Below, piece after piece: positions 36,075 through 42,475 of a stretch of DNA of 49,219 nt. This stretch comes from Bacteroidales bacterium. Its GTDB lineage: Bacteria > Bacteroidota > Bacteroidia > Bacteroidales > UBA932. The DNA lies in contig SUYY01000014.1 in the NCBI GenBank assembly GCA_015060205.1, positions 1-49,219 of the forward strand, read 5' to 3'. Under the pieces are notes generated by a model. That model ran no database searches. It had not been told where the DNA came from and was given only the letters and a program-made list of their open reading frames with translations. Within the stretch, counting starts at the first letter, position 1. Every line of letters starts with the position of its first letter. Both the position numbers and the translations under genes were made by a program.

Positions 36075-39000
36075 ATGAAAAGATCCGTACTGACAAGTAT
36101 CGTCCTGATCATATCCGCCATCGGACTTCATGCCGAAGGCAAGCAATACATATACAACCGTATATCACATAAGGACGGACTTACATCAACCGTCAACTGC
36201 ATATATAAGGAAAAGGACGGCGATGTGTGGATAGGAACACCTGCCGGACTTTACAATTTCAACGGATATATGCTGAAACCATGCGGAGAAAATCTGTTCG
36301 GAAGCAGAAAAGTCTTCGACATAGGCGCAGACTCCGAAAACAACCTGTGGGTAGTTACGGAAAAACATATCCTCAGAAAGGACAGGGACGCGGATACGTT
36401 TACCAAAGTATCAGAAGAAGAACATATTTTCTTCTGCATGACTTGTGATGACGAAGACATATGGTTCGGCAGCAGGGACGGACTGTTCAGATATACATGT
36501 TCCGACAAAAGACTCAGCCACTTCTGCACCTTGCAGGACAATTTCGACTGCCGCGCGATACTGATTCTGGATGACGGACATCTTCTGTGCAGTTCTCACA
36601 ATGGCAAGATGATAATAGACACGGAAACCGCAGAAGTGACAGATAGTCCGTTCGGAACAGCCCTCGAAGTCTCCGCATCATTGATAGACAGCAGGGGTCA
36701 GGTGTGGATTGCATATTATAACAAGGGTATCGAAGTTTACGAAAAGGACGGAACACTGATAAAGAGTTACAACACGGACAATTCCGACTTGAGCAATGAC
36801 ATTGTCCTTTGCCTTGCAGAGCGCGGTCCTCATGTACTTGCCGGCACAGACGGTGGCGGAATAAACATCATTGATTCCAGAAGCGATGAGATCCATATAC
36901 TGTCCCATGTTTCAGGAGAACAGACTTCATTCCCTGCCCACTCGATAAAAAGTCTGTTTGCCGACCACTATGGGACCGTATGGGCCGGCAGCATCCGCGA
37001 CGGAGTCATCAGCATAAGCCAGAGCGAAATCAAGACATACAAGGACACGCACATCGGACACGGAGGAGGACTGAGCAATCCTACCGTACTGTGTTTCCAT
37101 CAGGACAGATATAGCGGAAACATATGGATAGGAACAGACGGAGAAGGAATGAACATGTTTGATCCGAAGACATCAAGATTCACACATATTCCAAGCACGC
37201 TAAAGAAAAAAGTAGTATCGATCGCGGATTATTCCGAGAACGAACTTGCCATCTCCGTATATTCAGACAATATATTGACGATAGATAAGAAGAGCGGAAA
37301 AATCGAAAGCCTTGAATTATCGGACGAATCCCTGAAATATCTGATACGACATTCCGGAAGAAGCGTGAACCTGTGCAATGAGAAAGACGGAGACCTCATC
37401 CTGTTTGCAGACCGTGTATACAGATATGACAAATCAAGCGGGACGTGCAGAAAGATAAGCGTCGAGAAGGAAGACAGACGTATATCCAACTTTCTCGTAA
37501 TAGGAATCTCCGACGAGGGAATATGGATGCACAACAACAACAGCATCTACCTTCTCGAGGATGACTCCGACATATTGAAATATAAAGGCACACACAAAGA
37601 CGGCACGATAAGGAGCGGATATCTGACCACCGGCGGCATCATATGGCTGGCCACAGAGGAGGGTCTGTGCAGTTTCAATACGGTCACGGAATCATTCGTT
37701 CACATACCGACAACACTCTTCAAAGATGCGACATCCGTAATATGTGACAACCGCTCAAGAGTCTGGATAGGAACGGAAAAAGGACTTTCGGCCTACCTTA
37801 CGGAGTCAGGCTCATTCGCCTTATTTGGAGAGTCGGACGGTGTCGAGCCAAATGAATATCTGCCTAAACCACGGCTTCTGGCCGACAATGGAGATGTATA
37901 TATGGGCGGCGTCCAGGGACTTCTCCGCATCGGAAGCGGACATAATATCGAAACATCGGAAGTTCCCGGTCTGACACTGGAGTATCTTACCATAGACGGA
38001 CAGAGGACAAGACCGTCAGAGGGCAACATCGTCAAGGCGCCTCGTAACAGTAAAAGCATGGAAATAAGCATCTCTGTCCATGAAAAAGACCTGTTCAGGG
38101 AGAAAGTCTTCCGGTTTACCGTCTCGGACATGACCTACGAGACCAGCATTCCGGTACTAAGCATGAATCAGATTCCACGGCCCGGCACTCACGACATATC
38201 CGTCTCTTGTACCAGGCGTAACGGAGAATGGACAGAGCCGGTCAGCATCATCACGCTGAAGGTCCCTCAACCGTGGTACGCGTCATGGTGGTTCATCATG
38301 AGTTGCCTGATATTCGCCTCCGGCACGTTCATTCTATCCATATACACCATAAACAGGCGTAAATCCAACCAACTGCAGATAGCGGTCAAGGAGCAGGAAC
38401 AGAAAATATACGAAGAGAAGGTCCAGATGCTGATAAACATAAGCCACGAACTGCGCACACCTCTGACGCTGATAACGGCTCCTTTGAAGCGTCTGCTCAA
38501 GACAATGGACCCGGAGGATGCCACAGGGACAGTCCTGAACAGGATATACAGGCAGTCCAGACGTATGCGCAACATTCTGGACATGGTACTCGACCTCAGA
38601 AAAATGGAAGTGGGCGGAAGCACGCTCAAAACGGAAAAAACCGATTTCAACAGATGGATAGAAGAGTCCGCAGATGATATAGTAAACGAGGAAAAGGCGG
38701 AAGGAATAGATATAATCTACAATTTCGACCCATCCATCACATCGGCTGAGATGGACAGGCAGAAATGCGACACCATCCTGATGAACATCCTTATAAACGC
38801 CATCAAGCATAGCGGTCCCGGTGACAGAATATCCATAAGCACCATGCTGACGGAAGGAGGAATGATACGCACGAGCGTCTCCGATCAGGGTCCTGGTCTG
38901 GGAAGTGACATCGATCCGGAAAAAATGTTCACAAGGTTCTATCAGAGCAAGAATGAAAAATATGGAAGCGGCATCGGACTGTCATACTCCAGAATACTCG

Positions 39001-39950
39001 TGGAAATGCACGGTGGTACAATCGGAGCATACAACAATCCGGACAAGGGAGCGACATTCTGGTGGGAAATTCCGGTCTGCGCCATCTCCGGTGACATGGT
39101 GGATTCGCGCGCCTTCCTGAACGAACTTCTCGGTCATTCGTCAGAAGCGGAGATTGCCGAACCGGCAGAGACACTGTTCAACACATCCGGCATGAGACTC
39201 ATGCTCGTGGATGACAACAAGGACCTTCTCGATTTCCTTCGCGAGGCTTTGTGTACCGATTTCTCCGAAATCATCACAGTTACAGGAGGTCAGGCAGCAT
39301 TAAGCGAAATCAACTCCGGAAAATTGCCTGACATCATCGTAAGCGACGTAAACATGCCGGAAGGAGACGGATTCTGGCTTTGCAACCAGTTGAAAACCAA
39401 TGAGAAATATAGTCATATCCCGATTGTGCTTCTCACTGCGCGAGGCGAAGACAACAGCCAGAGCGAAAGTTACCGCCTGGGTGCAGACGGTTTTCTTGCA
39501 AAACCATTCGAAGTGGACACCCTTATGGAACTGATCAGGAATATCCTGAAGAACAAATCCGAAATACGCAGAAGATACCTTGACAACGAGGAAAATGCAG
39601 AAGCAGACTACGGCTCGAACGAAGAGAACTTCATCATCCGCCTGAACAGGATCATAGCGGACAATATGAACAATCCTTCTCTTGACCAGCAACTCATCTG
39701 CCGGGAACTTGGTGTGAGCAGAGCGCTCCTTTACAACAAGATGAAGGCGATCACCGGTGCAGGAGCAAAGGAATATATCACAAAGATACGCATAGAAAAG
39801 GCGAAGAGCCTGATAGAGAACACCTCACTTACGATTGCAGAAATATCAGACATGACAGGATTCGCGAGCCAGAGTTATTTCAGCACGGCATTCAAGAACT
39901 ACGAGGGCGTAACACCTACAAACTACAAGCATTCCAAACGGAGTTCGTAA
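36075..39950 (+). CDS. Hybrid two-component system regulator (sensor kinase - receiver - AraC output)
   Basis: A 1291-residue inner-membrane regulator uniting all parts of a two-component system. Signal-anchor at the N terminus, then a periplasmic double beta-propeller of repeated WIGT/W-G-GL motifs (about 25-650), a Y_Y_Y domain, a transmembrane helix near residue 745, HisKA with phospho-acceptor INISHELRTPL (His791), HATPase with NILINAIKHSG and GSGIGLSYS, a receiver with the phospho-acceptor in VSDVNMPEGDG (Asp1091) and GFLAKPF, and a C-terminal AraC-type HTH pair. Such proteins bind oligosaccharides directly and activate PULs. Only the divergent GH20 gene is adjacent; no SusCD pair lies next to it, so its regulon is unclear. 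Confidence 0.97.
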   Translation: MKRSVLTSIVLIISAIGLHAEGKQYIYNRISHKDGLTSTVNCIYKEKDGDVWIGTPAGLYNFNGYMLKPCGENLFGSRKVFDIGADSENNLWVVTEKHILRKDRDADTFTKVSEEEHIFFCMTCDDEDIWFGSRDGLFRYTCSDKRLSHFCTLQDNFDCRAILILDDGHLLCSSHNGKMIIDTETAEVTDSPFGTALEVSASLIDSRGQVWIAYYNKGIEVYEKDGTLIKSYNTDNSDLSNDIVLCLAERGPHVLAGTDGGGINIIDSRSDEIHILSHVSGEQTSFPAHSIKSLFADHYGTVWAGSIRDGVISISQSEIKTYKDTHIGHGGGLSNPTVLCFHQDRYSGNIWIGTDGEGMNMFDPKTSRFTHIPSTLKKKVVSIADYSENELAISVYSDNILTIDKKSGKIESLELSDESLKYLIRHSGRSVNLCNEKDGDLILFADRVYRYDKSSGTCRKISVEKEDRRISNFLVIGISDEGIWMHNNNSIYLLEDDSDILKYKGTHKDGTIRSGYLTTGGIIWLATEEGLCSFNTVTESFVHIPTTLFKDATSVICDNRSRVWIGTEKGLSAYLTESGSFALFGESDGVEPNEYLPKPRLLADNGDVYMGGVQGLLRIGSGHNIETSEVPGLTLEYLTIDGQRTRPSEGNIVKAPRNSKSMEISISVHEKDLFREKVFRFTVSDMTYETSIPVLSMNQIPRPGTHDISVSCTRRNGEWTEPVSIITLKVPQPWYASWWFIMSCLIFASGTFILSIYTINRRKSNQLQIAVKEQEQKIYEEKVQMLINISHELRTPLTLITAPLKRLLKTMDPEDATGTVLNRIYRQSRRMRNILDMVLDLRKMEVGGSTLKTEKTDFNRWIEESADDIVNEEKAEGIDIIYNFDPSITSAEMDRQKCDTILMNILINAIKHSGPGDRISISTMLTEGGMIRTSVSDQGPGLGSDIDPEKMFTRFYQSKNEKYGSGIGLSYSRILVEMHGGTIGAYNNPDKGATFWWEIPVCAISGDMVDSRAFLNELLGHSSEAEIAEPAETLFNTSGMRLMLVDDNKDLLDFLREALCTDFSEIITVTGGQAALSEINSGKLPDIIVSDVNMPEGDGFWLCNQLKTNEKYSHIPIVLLTARGEDNSQSESYRLGADGFLAKPFEVDTLMELIRNILKNKSEIRRRYLDNEENAEADYGSNEENFIIRLNRIIADNMNNPSLDQQLICRELGVSRALLYNKMKAITGAGAKEYITKIRIEKAKSLIENTSLTIAEISDMTGFASQSYFSTAFKNYEGVTPTNYKHSKRSS

Positions 39951-39977
39951 GGAAATTCAACATTTTTTATAAAAAAG

Positions 39978-40008
39978 TTTGGAGATTACGAAAAAGTTTG
40001 TACCTTTG
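39978..40008 (+). promoter_or_regulatory. tRNA-Gly promoter
   Basis: TTTG (39978-39981), 19 bp, TACCTTTG (40001-40008). This is a textbook Bacteroidota promoter, about 31 bp before the mature tRNA end. An A/T-only palindrome at 39963-39976 lies just upstream, after the hybrid sensor gene. Confidence 0.8.
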
Positions 40009-40039
40009 CAATCCCATTCGGAAACGATGTGGGATCAAT

Positions 40040-40115
40040 GCGGAAATAGCTCAGTTGGTAGAGCACAACCTTGCCAAGGTTGGGGTCGCGAGTTCGAGTC
40101 TCGTTTTCCGCTCCA
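40040..40115 (+). tRNA. tRNA-Gly (anticodon GCC)
   Basis: A 76-nt cloverleaf. Acceptor GCGGAAA pairs with TTTCCGC, the D arm contains AGCTCAGTTGGTAGAGC, the anticodon loop is TTGCCAA between CAACC and GGTTG, and the T arm contains GTTCGAGTC. Discriminator T is followed by an encoded CCA (40113-40115). It reads GGC and GGT glycine codons. Confidence 0.96.
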
Positions 40116-40120
40116 AAACA

Positions 40121-40147
40121 GGTCATCTTCGGATGACCTTAAATTTT
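40121..40147 (+). terminator. Terminator after tRNA-Gly
   Basis: A perfect 7-bp stem, GGTCATC / GATGACC, closes a TTCG tetraloop and is followed by TTAAATTTT. It begins 6 nt after the tRNA end. Confidence 0.75.
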
Positions 40148-40175
40148 GAAATCACCCGACGGGGTTCAACATATG

Positions 40176-41018
40176 TCAGTCGTCCTTGTGCACAAGGCGG
40201 CTTTTTTCTTTTCTATAGGTCCCCGGAGTCGCTCCTGTAACCTTGCGGAATATCCTGTTGTAGTACTGGACCGTCTTGAACCCGCACTCCGAAGCGATGG
40301 CAGGGAGAGATTTGGAGGTAGCGACAAGGAGTTGCTTTGACTTCTCCACTCTCACACGGTTCAGGTAATCAGCAAAACCCTCTCCGTACAAGGATTTGAA
40401 GAACATGCTGAAATAGACGCGGCTCATGCCTACATAATCGGATACTTGAGCCAGCGTGACCTTGCCGGAGAAATTACATTCCAGATAACGGTCTATCATT
40501 TCCCGTCTTGACTCCTGCATGATCGGATCGGTACCGTTGACATCCGAGATGACCGACTCGTCCTTCCTGTCCGAGAGCAGTTCAAGAATGCTGAATATCT
40601 TAAGGGGCTGACTGTTCTTCCTGCAGTCTACAAGATCATCCAGAAGAGAAGAAAGGCGTATCCATTTAGGACCGGTCACGGTGACAGGACTTCTCATCTC
40701 CCTTATCTTCAGAATCATCTCTGAAGCGACCGGAAATACGGACATGACCGCCTTGAGCCAATCCGTGTCAAAACGCAGGACGACAACATCAAGATTTATA
40801 TTATATTCATCCCCAAGATCTGCCGGAGAGAAACTGAAAGAGACTGCTGGCGGGAAGATCATAAGGTCACCCTCATTCAGGCATTTCAGAGAGTCACCAA
40901 GAAGATACATCCCGGCACCCCGACGCACACGCACGATGGTCCAAAAAACATTATTTCGTTGATTTAAAGAGAGTTCGTTCAAGAACTTCTCGTCTCCCAA
41001 AATATAACCTGCATTCAT
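40176..41018 (-). CDS. AraC-family transcriptional regulator, orphan
   Basis: A 280-residue regulator with an N-terminal cupin-like ligand domain (about 1-140: VFWTIVRVRRGAGMYLL, GDLMIFPPAVSFSFSP) and a C-terminal double HTH (VTLAQVSDYVGMSRVYFSMFF and LPAIASECGFKTVQYYNRIF). The terminal RKVTGATPGTYRKE is typical. It stands alone between tRNA-Gly and the repeat island, and no metabolic gene is adjacent, so its target cannot be inferred. A -7 element TATATTTG lies 20 bp upstream of the start codon. Confidence 0.92.
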   Translation of the reverse strand: MNAGYILGDEKFLNELSLNQRNNVFWTIVRVRRGAGMYLLGDSLKCLNEGDLMIFPPAVSFSFSPADLGDEYNINLDVVVLRFDTDWLKAVMSVFPVASEMILKIREMRSPVTVTGPKWIRLSSLLDDLVDCRKNSQPLKIFSILELLSDRKDESVISDVNGTDPIMQESRREMIDRYLECNFSGKVTLAQVSDYVGMSRVYFSMFFKSLYGEGFADYLNRVRVEKSKQLLVATSKSLPAIASECGFKTVQYYNRIFRKVTGATPGTYRKEKSRLVHKDD

Positions 41019-41037
41019 GGCTTACAAATTTACCATG

Positions 41038-41045
41038 CAAATATA
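41038..41045 (-). promoter_or_regulatory. Promoter -7 element of the orphan AraC gene
   Basis: On the minus strand this reads TATATTTG, matching TAnnTTTG, 20 bp before the ATG at 41018. The sequence TATATTTGCAT here also occurs at the mannan PUL promoter. Confidence 0.55.
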
Positions 41046-41121
41046 ATATAATTTCACATAAAGATAGTATAATTTGCAGTTTTTTTGGAGACCTGCTGAG
41101 ATTTTCCGGCCCAGAGAAACG

Positions 41122-41162
41122 GTTTTTATATTATATTCCTACTTGCATATAATAATAAAAAC
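41122..41162. repeat. A/T-rich inverted repeat upstream of the orphan AraC gene
   Basis: GTTTTTATATTATAT and ATATAATAATAAAAAC pair almost completely (one inserted base) around a 10-nt spacer. It lies about 80 bp upstream of the AraC -7 element. It could be an operator or the first hairpin of the repeat island. Confidence 0.5.
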
Positions 41163-41244
41163 AGCATAAACCACCCTGGTTATGTGCGAGAGAGAGGGAC
41201 TCTTTCGATAGTGCTCAAGCGACATTGCATACGACGAACCCTTG

Positions 41245-41260
41245 GGTTCTCACTCCTACC
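41245..41260. repeat. 15-nt direct repeat, copy 1
   Basis: GTTCTCACTCCTACC (41246-41260) recurs exactly at 42231-42245, near the far end of the island. Confidence 0.6.
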
Positions 41261-41278
41261 GGTAATGTGGACATAAAT

Positions 41279-41325
41279 GGTTGGTGACTCGGACATTTTT
41301 GGTTGGTGAAACCATATATAAGTTA
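41279..41325. repeat. GTTGGTGA / ATATATAAGT repeat, copy 1
   Basis: GTTGGTGACTCGGACATTTT is followed at once by GGTTGGTGAAACC and ATATATAAGTTATAG. The second part matches the copy at 41598-41630 (AGTTGGTGAAAATATATATA, then AGTAATTG). Confidence 0.5.
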
Positions 41326-41353
41326 TAGATATATTTATAATTGTCTTTCCTCT

Positions 41354-41442
41354 GTCATTGCGAGGCTTCATTGAAGCCGTGGCAATCTGAGGGTCAGGAA
41401 TGAGATTGCCACGTCGGACTATCGTCCTCCTCGCAATGACAG
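41354..41442. repeat. Long imperfect palindrome with GTCATTGCGAGG ends
   Basis: Outer arms GTCATTGCGAGG (41354-41365) and CCTCGCAATGAC (41429-41440) are exact reverse complements. Inner arms CGTGGCAATCT (41378-41388) and AGATTGCCACG (41403-41413) are also exact. The right half, 41402-41442, recurs without change at 42170-42210. CTTCTCGCAATGAC at 41459-41472 is a further partial copy. Confidence 0.75.
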
Positions 41443-41480
41443 TAGGACGGTCGCTGTCCTTCTCGCAATGACGCGTTTCT

Positions 41481-41581
41481 CTTCGTCAGTCCGATTACGA
41501 TGAAGTGACACGCTTATCTTCGTCAGATCCGATTACGATGGAGTGAGATGCTGTTCTTGTTAGATACGATTGAGATGTGTG
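41481..41581. repeat. Tandem repeat of a 34-35 nt unit, two copies plus a decayed third
   Basis: Unit 1 (41481-41514) and unit 2 (41518-41552) share CTTCGTCAG, CCGATTACGATG, AGTGA and GCT, with period 37. A degenerate third begins CTTGTTAGATACGATT at 41556. An inverted copy of the core GTCAGAYCCGATTACGAT is at 42008-42025. Confidence 0.65.
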
Positions 41582-41597
41582 GGGTAATGATGCCAAA

Positions 41598-41630
41598 AAT
41601 AGTTGGTGAAAATATATATAAGTAATTGAA
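41598..41630. repeat. GTTGGTGA / ATATATAAGT repeat, copy 2
   Basis: AGTTGGTGAAAATATATATA then AGTAATTG. It matches the copy at 41299-41325, about 300 bp to the left. Confidence 0.5.
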
Positions 41631-41677
41631 ATATAATTTTATGAGTGAAATCAGACGTTTCAGTTGTTTTGTTCTGC

Positions 41678-41785
41678 CACGACGCAAGACTTTCGTGCTA
41701 AACTCGTGCGTCGTGAAAGAAATCGGCGTCATTTTCCGGAATCCTTGCCACGACGCAAGAGTATAGGCCAAAACTCGTGCGTCGT
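41678..41785. repeat. Two tandem hairpins with CACGACGCA / TGCGTCGTG arms
   Basis: Copy 1 has arms 41678-41686 and 41707-41715; copy 2 has arms 41749-41757 and 41778-41785. Both are flanked by TGCCACGACGCAAGA on the left and AACTCGTGCGTCGT on the right, while their loops differ (CTTTCGTGCTA versus GTATAGGCCAAA). The pair has a 71-bp period. Confidence 0.7.
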
Positions 41786-41798
41786 TATACTTGCAGTT

Positions 41799-41891
41799 CC
41801 ACCTGTTACGCTTTTGCTGCGAAACCGTCCCAGATGCCCTCAGATTTCATGGTACCTGTAACGTTTTCATTGCAAAACCGTTACAGGTACC
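41799..41891. repeat. GGTACCTGTAACG hairpin and a degenerate relative
   Basis: GGTACCTGTAACG (41851-41863) and CGTTACAGGTACC (41879-41891) are perfect reverse complements with an inner GTTTT / AAAAC pair around the loop. At 41802 a looser relative reads CCTGTTACGCTTTTGCTGCG then AAACCGT, without its closing right arm. Confidence 0.7.
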
Positions 41892-41917
41892 CCTGGTGAA
41901 ATGACATCAAGAGCACC

Positions 41918-41945
41918 GTTGCCGGAATATACGCCCTCCGGCAAC
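41918..41945. repeat. Hairpin GTTGCCGGA / TCCGGCAAC
   Basis: A perfect 9-bp stem, 41918-41926 with 41937-41945, around a 10-nt loop. It overlaps the left arm of the next hairpin, so the two structures compete. Confidence 0.65.
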
Positions 41946-42003
41946 TACAGTTCAAGCGCTCCGGGCGGCTCGACCTGAAGGCCGCCCTCGCGCTTGACTG
42001 TTG
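41943..42003. repeat. Long hairpin with GGGCGGC / GCCGCCC core
   Basis: Nested arms: CAGTTCAAGCGC with GCGCTTGACTG, and inner GGGCGGC (41963-41969) with GCCGCCC (41981-41987), around TCGACCTGAAG. It is much richer in G and C than its surroundings. Confidence 0.6.
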
Positions 42004-42028
42004 CTCTATCGTAATCGGGTCTGACAGC

Positions 42029-42070
42029 GACCGGTGTGACAGTTTTAGCCTGAAAACCGGCACACCGGTC
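42029..42070. repeat. Hairpin GACCGGTGTG / CACACCGGTC with GTTTT / AAAAC inner stem
   Basis: Outer arms 42029-42038 and 42061-42070 pair perfectly. The inner GTTTT-AGCCTG-AAAAC repeats the layout of the hairpin at 41851-41891. A single-arm copy, ATACCGGTGTGTC, follows at about 42100. Confidence 0.7.
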
Positions 42071-42169
42071 ATCCAAAACTGGTTTTAAAACGATTATCTA
42101 TACCGGTGTGTCAATTCCGGGTCAAGAAATGTCACACAGTTCACATCAACGATTTTTGGCATCAATATC

Positions 42170-42210
42170 GAGATTGCCACGTCGGACTATCGTCCTCCTC
42201 GCAATGACAG
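42170..42210. repeat. 41-nt exact copy of the right half of the 41.4 kb palindrome
   Basis: Identical over 41 bases to 41402-41442, starting GAGATTGCCACGTCGG and ending CTCGCAATGACAG. The GTCATTGCGAGG left arm is missing, so this copy cannot fold alone. Confidence 0.75.
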
Positions 42211-42251
42211 TGTCACGCTGCTCTTCGTCAGTTCTCACTCCTACCCATGCA

Positions 42252-42281
42252 CAAAAAAAGGAAGCCTTGCGACTTCCTTTT
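42252..42281 (-). terminator. tRNA-Ser terminator
   Basis: On the minus strand GGAAG and CTTCC close a short loop and are followed by seven T. It begins 5 nt after the tRNA-Ser 3' end. Confidence 0.8.
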
Positions 42282-42285
42282 TCTG

Positions 42286-42372
42286 CGGTGAGAGCGGGAT
42301 TCGAACCCGCGGTACGGTTACCCGTACGTCAGTTTAGCAAACTGGTGGTTTCAGCCACTCACCCATCTCACC
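42286..42372 (-). tRNA. tRNA-Ser (anticodon GCT)
   Basis: An 87-nt class II tRNA. Acceptor GGTGAGA pairs with TCTCACC, the anticodon stem-loop is AGTTTGCTAAACT (anticodon GCT), a long variable arm GTACGGGTAACCGTAC is present, and the T arm contains GGTTCGAATCC. Discriminator G is followed by CAG, so CCA is not encoded, unlike tRNA-Gly in this window. It reads AGC and AGT codons. Confidence 0.95.
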
Positions 42373-42399
42373 AAACGTGCCCATTCACCAACGGGATTG

Positions 42400-42432
42400 C
42401 AAAGATATAAATAAATTCGGTGAATCTCCAAA
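42400..42432 (-). promoter_or_regulatory. tRNA-Ser promoter
   Basis: On the minus strand TTTG (42429-42432), 21 bp, TATCTTTG (42400-42407), about 28 bp before the mature 5' end. Confidence 0.65.
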
Positions 42433-42475
42433 TAAAATTGCAAAATGAACCCGACGGAGATGGTTTACGTCATGC

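Larger units (their letters stand above)
41019..42285. other. Gene-free 1.27 kb island of hairpins and shuffled repeats
   Basis: No frame in this stretch resembles a protein; the longest (41523-41771, minus) is low-complexity and crosses repeats. Apart from the AraC promoter at its left and the tRNA-Ser terminator at its right, the stretch is built from at least six different inverted repeats and several direct repeats, listed separately. Some modules occur twice, and one occurs in both orientations. No terminal inverted repeats plus transposase, and no CRISPR-like regular spacing, are seen. The pattern resembles an accumulation site for small palindromic elements next to a tRNA gene. Confidence 0.6.

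Noticed and set aside
39998..40240. 80-codon plus-strand frame
   Set aside because: It reads through tRNA-Gly and its terminator, so cannot be a genuine gene.
41523..41771. 82-codon minus-strand frame inside the repeat island
   Set aside because: It crosses the tandem CCGATTACGAT units and both direct-repeat modules; low complexity and no domain.
41354..42210. CRISPR array
   Set aside because: Repeats differ from one another, are palindromic, lack regular unique spacers, and no cas gene is in the window.
41019..42285. Insertion sequence or integrated element
   Set aside because: No transposase or integrase frame and no matching terminal inverted repeats were found; the 15-nt direct repeat alone is not enough.
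42108..42410. 100-codon plus-strand frame
   Set aside because: It runs across the 41-nt repeat, the terminator and antisense tRNA-Ser.
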